Source: Filosporella fistucella
Taxonomy: Eukaryota; Ascomycota; Leotiomycetes; Helotiales
Assembly: GCA_030077755.1 (NCBI GenBank)
Contig: JAQJZZ010000010.1
Span: 4,588,001 to 4,652,000 of the forward strand
DNA length: 64,000 nt
Reading direction: 5' to 3'
Shown: positions 60,490 to 64,000 of the stretch, in pieces
Numbering within the stretch: position 1 is the stretch's first letter
How the letters are laid out: the number at the start of each line of letters is the position of its first letter
Translations under genes and position numbers: made by a program
The notes under the pieces: model-generated
What the model saw: only the letters and a program-made list of their open reading frames with translations
Databases searched by the model: none
Told to the model about the DNA's origin: nothing

Positions 60490-61860
60490 ATGGCATTCCT
60501 CATTGTTGGGGCTTTTGTGGCGCTGGGAATTTATATGCTATATAATGTGATAGCCAAATTATACAGAAGCCAAGGAAAAGGAGTAAGATAACAACACTAC
60601 CGTTACAGATACTTTTGAGCAGACCTACAGTCATGAATTTACTGACCTGTACAGGCTTCATTTTCGTTATCAGGAAATTTACGTCAAGCGGATAGTAAAG
60701 ATGTGCCATTTGATCCATTTCACATTCAACCACTACCGGACTTTCAATGGGAGGTAACTGAACCGCTGAAGTTCCGCAACTTCAAAGCCAAATATCACTT
60801 GACCATGGGTAAGCACAACCACTTAAGTTGAGAGGCACATGACTTCGTTTTCGTCTTATGAGCAATTTCTTACTTCTGTCAGGATTGAGCAACTCAAGCA
60901 TAACGGAGCTCATTCAAATGGATCGCAATTATCTATCACGTGTAACTCTTCGAAGGCAGATCATGAGTGACCACCCTGATATTGCGGTTCAAGCCTCTCC
61001 AGTGGTTAAGCCAGCTATCGACGAACTTTATTCTTTTCTCATCAACAAGTATTTGCCAACACGATTCCCCACGATGTTCTCGCTCACCTCCTCCGGTCTC
61101 TTCAATCGTGCCAGAGGGCAATATATTCCACTGCAACCTGCATCTGATCCTGTTAAGACATTTCAGATTCTGGGTGAAAACATCGACGATGACTTCTTGA
61201 TACTATTGCCCTCTGAAGATGGTGATGGGTATGCTTTGAAGGGGTATGTCACTTGCTTTCCGGCAGGATTCAACACACAAGAAAAATTTGGGATGAAGCT
61301 CAGAGATATACATACCCCAGTACCAGGATACAAACAAAAGTTAGAAAAAAGTATGGACAGGTTTTTCGAGAGATTAGAGGTGGGAAAGGTGGTTCAAAGG
61401 TCGAATGTAGGTCTTCCATAAAGTGGAAATCCCGGCCATGGGGCTTTAACGGTGGCTGTGCACTACTGACACTTGTATCTTAGTGGTCGGTAAACACAGA
61501 AGAAAAGCTGTTCGCAGCTAGCGGCGTTCATCTTTACGAAGGCGAGGAAGCTAAAGAAGAAGAGGTGAACATAGACACGGTAAGCTCCCTCCCATGACAT
61601 ATGCAGGTCTTGACACTGAATCAGCGCAGACTTTTCTTCGATGTGAACGCCAACTTCTACATCGGCTCCCAAATACCAAGGCTCTAGTCTTTAACTTTAA
61701 GACTTACCTCTATCCACTGCGGGATATCAAAGAGGAAGGATCTGGCAAGGAGCTCGCACAAGCAATCGACGGACTGAAGGAAGGTAGCGTCCCAGAGATG
61801 CATTTCTACAAGCGGGGTGTTGTCTGGGGTGAAGCTGTTAAGGCATATTTGAGAAGCTAA
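60490..61860 (+). CDS. DUF3445 haem-dependent demethylase-like protein
   Basis: Exons 60490-60582, 60655-60808, 60883-61406, 61484-61579 and 61630-61860 encode 365 aa. The N-terminus has a single hydrophobic anchor (about 2-22: AFLIVGAFVALGIYMLYNVI). The DUF3445 domain follows: PFDPFHIQPLPDFQWEVTEP, AKYHLTMGLSNSSITELIQMD, DDDFLILLPSEDG, YVTCFPAGFNTQEKFG, LRDIHTPVPGYKQKLEKSMD, and the C-terminal LRCERQLLHRLPNTKALVFN. Bacterial relatives are alpha subunits of haem-dependent oxidative N-demethylases acting on dimethylamine; fungal members are membrane-anchored and uncharacterised. Junctions are canonical with GTAAG or GTAGG donors, and the last acceptor (GCGCAG) restores the conserved C-terminal block. 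It lies between two secreted oxidative enzymes on the same strand. Confidence 0.9.
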
Positions 61861-63075
61861 AGGGTATAGAGACTGAATTTTATGATTTGGAATATCTTTC
61901 AGATGGTTGCATAGCTTTACTTCCGTATCCTATCCAATCGTAATATTGTTGATGAGCGTGACCGAAGAGAAAGTATGCAAAGTCTGCGTAGTGCATATGC
62001 TGAATGCACTACTCTCGAGGGATTACAGCCAATCGAAAGCATATAACTTCCACTCGATATTCGGAGAATTATGTCATCCCTATGTAGACGTTTTTGGTTG
62101 ATCGTGAGGTGGCATGATCCTGCCAAGCGAACCCGTCCCCTTTTTAGACAATCTTTTCGCTTCTGGCCAGCCACAATTCATGCTTCACCGCAACAACTAC
62201 GACCCAACGACATGGTGCAGTTGCCCCAAATATCCTAAAGGGGTCTGGATTTCCAGATGTAAGCTATTGATTTCGTACATTCTGCAACAATGCTGCAGCT
62301 ATGCATGTCTAGCGCCTCCATGCGTTTAAGTGTGGAGACCACTTCGTGCGCTGACATATGCTTAGTTCTTGATGCCTCAACCAAAGTCTAGGAACAGCCG
62401 AGATCTGGACTTTCCATGCCTCCGTAAGGCAGATATCGAGAACCACATGATATTTGGTAATGTCAACTCGGCCATTGGATGATTGAACGAAAGCTTCTAG
62501 CCCTTCATACTAAGGTTTCACAGGATCTGGGAGAGCGACCCGAGAGATCTTCCCGAAAGCTTGGTGCTACCACTGCCGTCACCAGAGCCCCAGACAATGG
62601 AAACTTCCCGGAAAGAGCCTCTCATCTTGGCCAATGAATCATTCCCGCGGAAATTGTTGCTGCCAAAGTATTTGACTTTAGTGGTATCTAGGCTGGGCGG
62701 AACCAGCTGGCTGTCATGATGACAGCTTCACTGTGAGCACTTAGTACTTTTAGCTGCTTCAGAAACTCGAAAGTCCATCTGAGAGACATACGCAAAGCAG
62801 TCTTTCTACTGAGATCAGGTTGATATCAGGACTTCAAGTGTATGTCCGTTGCTTAGAGATACCATCTGGCCAGATGTTCAACACCACTTTGACATCGCAA
62901 GGTGCATGCAACGTCATGGAGTTCCGTTGGAGCCTTTTCATGAGTGTAGAAAGATTGAAGAAAGCCTATTCAGATTATCTATATAACGAGATTGAAACAT
63001 TCCAAGTAGGACCAGACAACAATCATCCTCTTTCTCAACTCCATATTCCAAACCCACTACACAGATATTCTCAAA
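61861..63075. other. 1.2 kb intergenic region
   Basis: Between the DUF3445 and peroxidase genes. Short frames (up to 98 codons) have no recognisable features. The final ~80 bases are C/A-rich leader before the peroxidase ATG. Confidence 0.5.
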
Positions 63076-64000
63076 ATGCGTCTTTCACCTCTCGTTACAT
63101 CTGCCATTTTGGCTAATTCGGTCAATGGTCTCTCATTTGCTGAGGTTCGAAGCACCATCTCTGACTACGCCTCCTCACTTTTGGCTCGTATGCCAACTCC
63201 TGCATTGGAAGAGAGAGCCGCCTGCCCGGCTGTCTGGACGAGCGTTGTCAGCGATCTTACCAAGATGTTCCTCGACACTTCCGTGACTCCAAGTCAATGC
63301 AATGACGATGCTCGAGCTGCTATAAGAGTAAGAGCCTTGTTTCAATTTACCACATAGACACTGACAAGGCAGGCTGCTTTCCATGATTGCGGTACATGGG
63401 ATAATACTCAAGGAGCAACCGGAGGATGCGATGGGTCCCTCATTCTGGCACGTGAAGCCTATGATCGTCCGGAGAATAATGGCCTACAAGATATTTCAAA
63501 CAAGCTCCTCGCCCTGCAACAGAAATATGCTAGTAGCGGTATCTCGGTGGCAGATGTGATCCAAGTCGCCTCTTCAGTTGCGATCGTGACATGTCCCGGA
63601 GGACCAAAAGTACCAACCTTCGTGGGAAGGAAGGATAACTCACTCGTCAATCCAGGTATATTCCCCTCTTTTGTCAATAATATTGCAAACATCTCAGTAT
63701 CCACACGAACTAACACTTCCAAGATGGACGCCTTCCAGATGTACATGGAAGTGGAGCTTCGCTCTTGACTCTCTTCCAGAATAAAGGCTTCAGTGCGGCC
63801 GAACTGGCAGCCCTCCTCGGAGCACACAGCACATCCAAAGCTCTCGCTCAACCAGATATTCCCGCCTTCACCCCACAAGACTCCACCCCCGGTGTCTGGG
63901 ACGTAAAGTATTATTCCGAGACTTTGAACCCACCTGCCAACGTCGTGCCATTCCAATCTGACAGAAATCTTGCAGCACATCCTGTTGTGGGCAAGGAGTT
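63076..64000 (+). CDS. Class II (fungal secretory) haem peroxidase, 3' truncated by window
   Basis: Exons 63076-63327, 63373-63655 and 63724 onward; the window ends inside exon 3, so about the first 270 aa are visible. A signal peptide (MRLSPLVTSAILANSVNG) precedes a spacer and the catalytic core. The distal pair is Arg84 and His88 (RAAIRAAFHDCG), and an intron lies exactly between Arg84 and Ala85. The distal calcium site GGCDGSL, the SVADVIQVASSVAIV helix and DGRLPDVHGSGASLL follow. The proximal histidine is His213 in LLGAHSTSKA. This places it in class II (lignin/manganese/generic peroxidase lineage, CAZy AA2). The manganese-binding or exposed-Trp residues needed to name the subtype cannot be judged from the visible part. 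Secreted, H2O2-dependent oxidation of phenols is expected. Confidence 0.93.

Overview
The window is nuclear DNA of a filamentous ascomycete (Pezizomycotina). The evidence is short 40-110 bp introns with GTANGT donors and CTNA(A/C)-type branch points, recognisable fungal housekeeping genes (NAS2, Ran/GSP1, RPS28, HIS1, RRP46, PTPA, NAD kinase, RTC3), and fungal secreted oxidases and peptidases. The mix of a class II peroxidase, a bilirubin-oxidase-type multicopper oxidase and an S10 carboxypeptidase fits Leotiomycetes (Helotiales), but that placement is inference. I resolved 21 protein-coding genes to exon level, plus two less certain genes, almost all of which need splicing. No rRNA, tRNA, CRISPR array or intact transposon was seen.

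Layout, left to right. 0-6 kb: an OPA3-like mitochondrial protein, an unknown spliced protein, the SBDS-like RTC3, and a small four-helix-like membrane protein (minus). 6-11.5 kb: a gene-poor stretch. 11.5-18 kb: a DH-PH RhoGEF (minus) divergent from the proteasome chaperone NAS2, then the Ran GTPase. 19-27 kb: a secreted S10 carboxypeptidase with microexons, a homeobox regulator, and a single-exon unknown. 27-36 kb: an uncertain spliced unknown (minus), NAD kinase (minus), and exosome subunit RRP46 (minus) sharing a ~200 bp promoter with the PP2A activator PTPA (plus). 36-42.5 kb: a cytochrome P450 (minus), and RPS28 (minus) divergent from HIS1 (plus). 42.9-50.2 kb: a small membrane protein, a large Dnt1/Net1-like nucleolar protein, and an NmrA-like Rossmann protein. 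52-53 kb: a bHLH-zipper factor (minus). 57.6-64 kb: a bilirubin-oxidase-like multicopper oxidase, a DUF3445 haem-type protein, and a class II peroxidase cut by the window end.

There are no operons; co-regulation can be argued only for the head-to-head pairs (RHOGEF/NAS2, RRP46/PTPA, RPS28/HIS1) and, speculatively, for the terminal oxidative trio. The most notable oddities are an NmrA-like gene whose first intron begins TT instead of GT, a run of 23/33/25-nt exons in the carboxypeptidase, a Gcn4/CPC1 consensus overlapping a HIS1 splice donor, a dense G-run tract at 4.6 kb, and the clustering of three oxidative genes at the right end. I found no clearly new biological system here.
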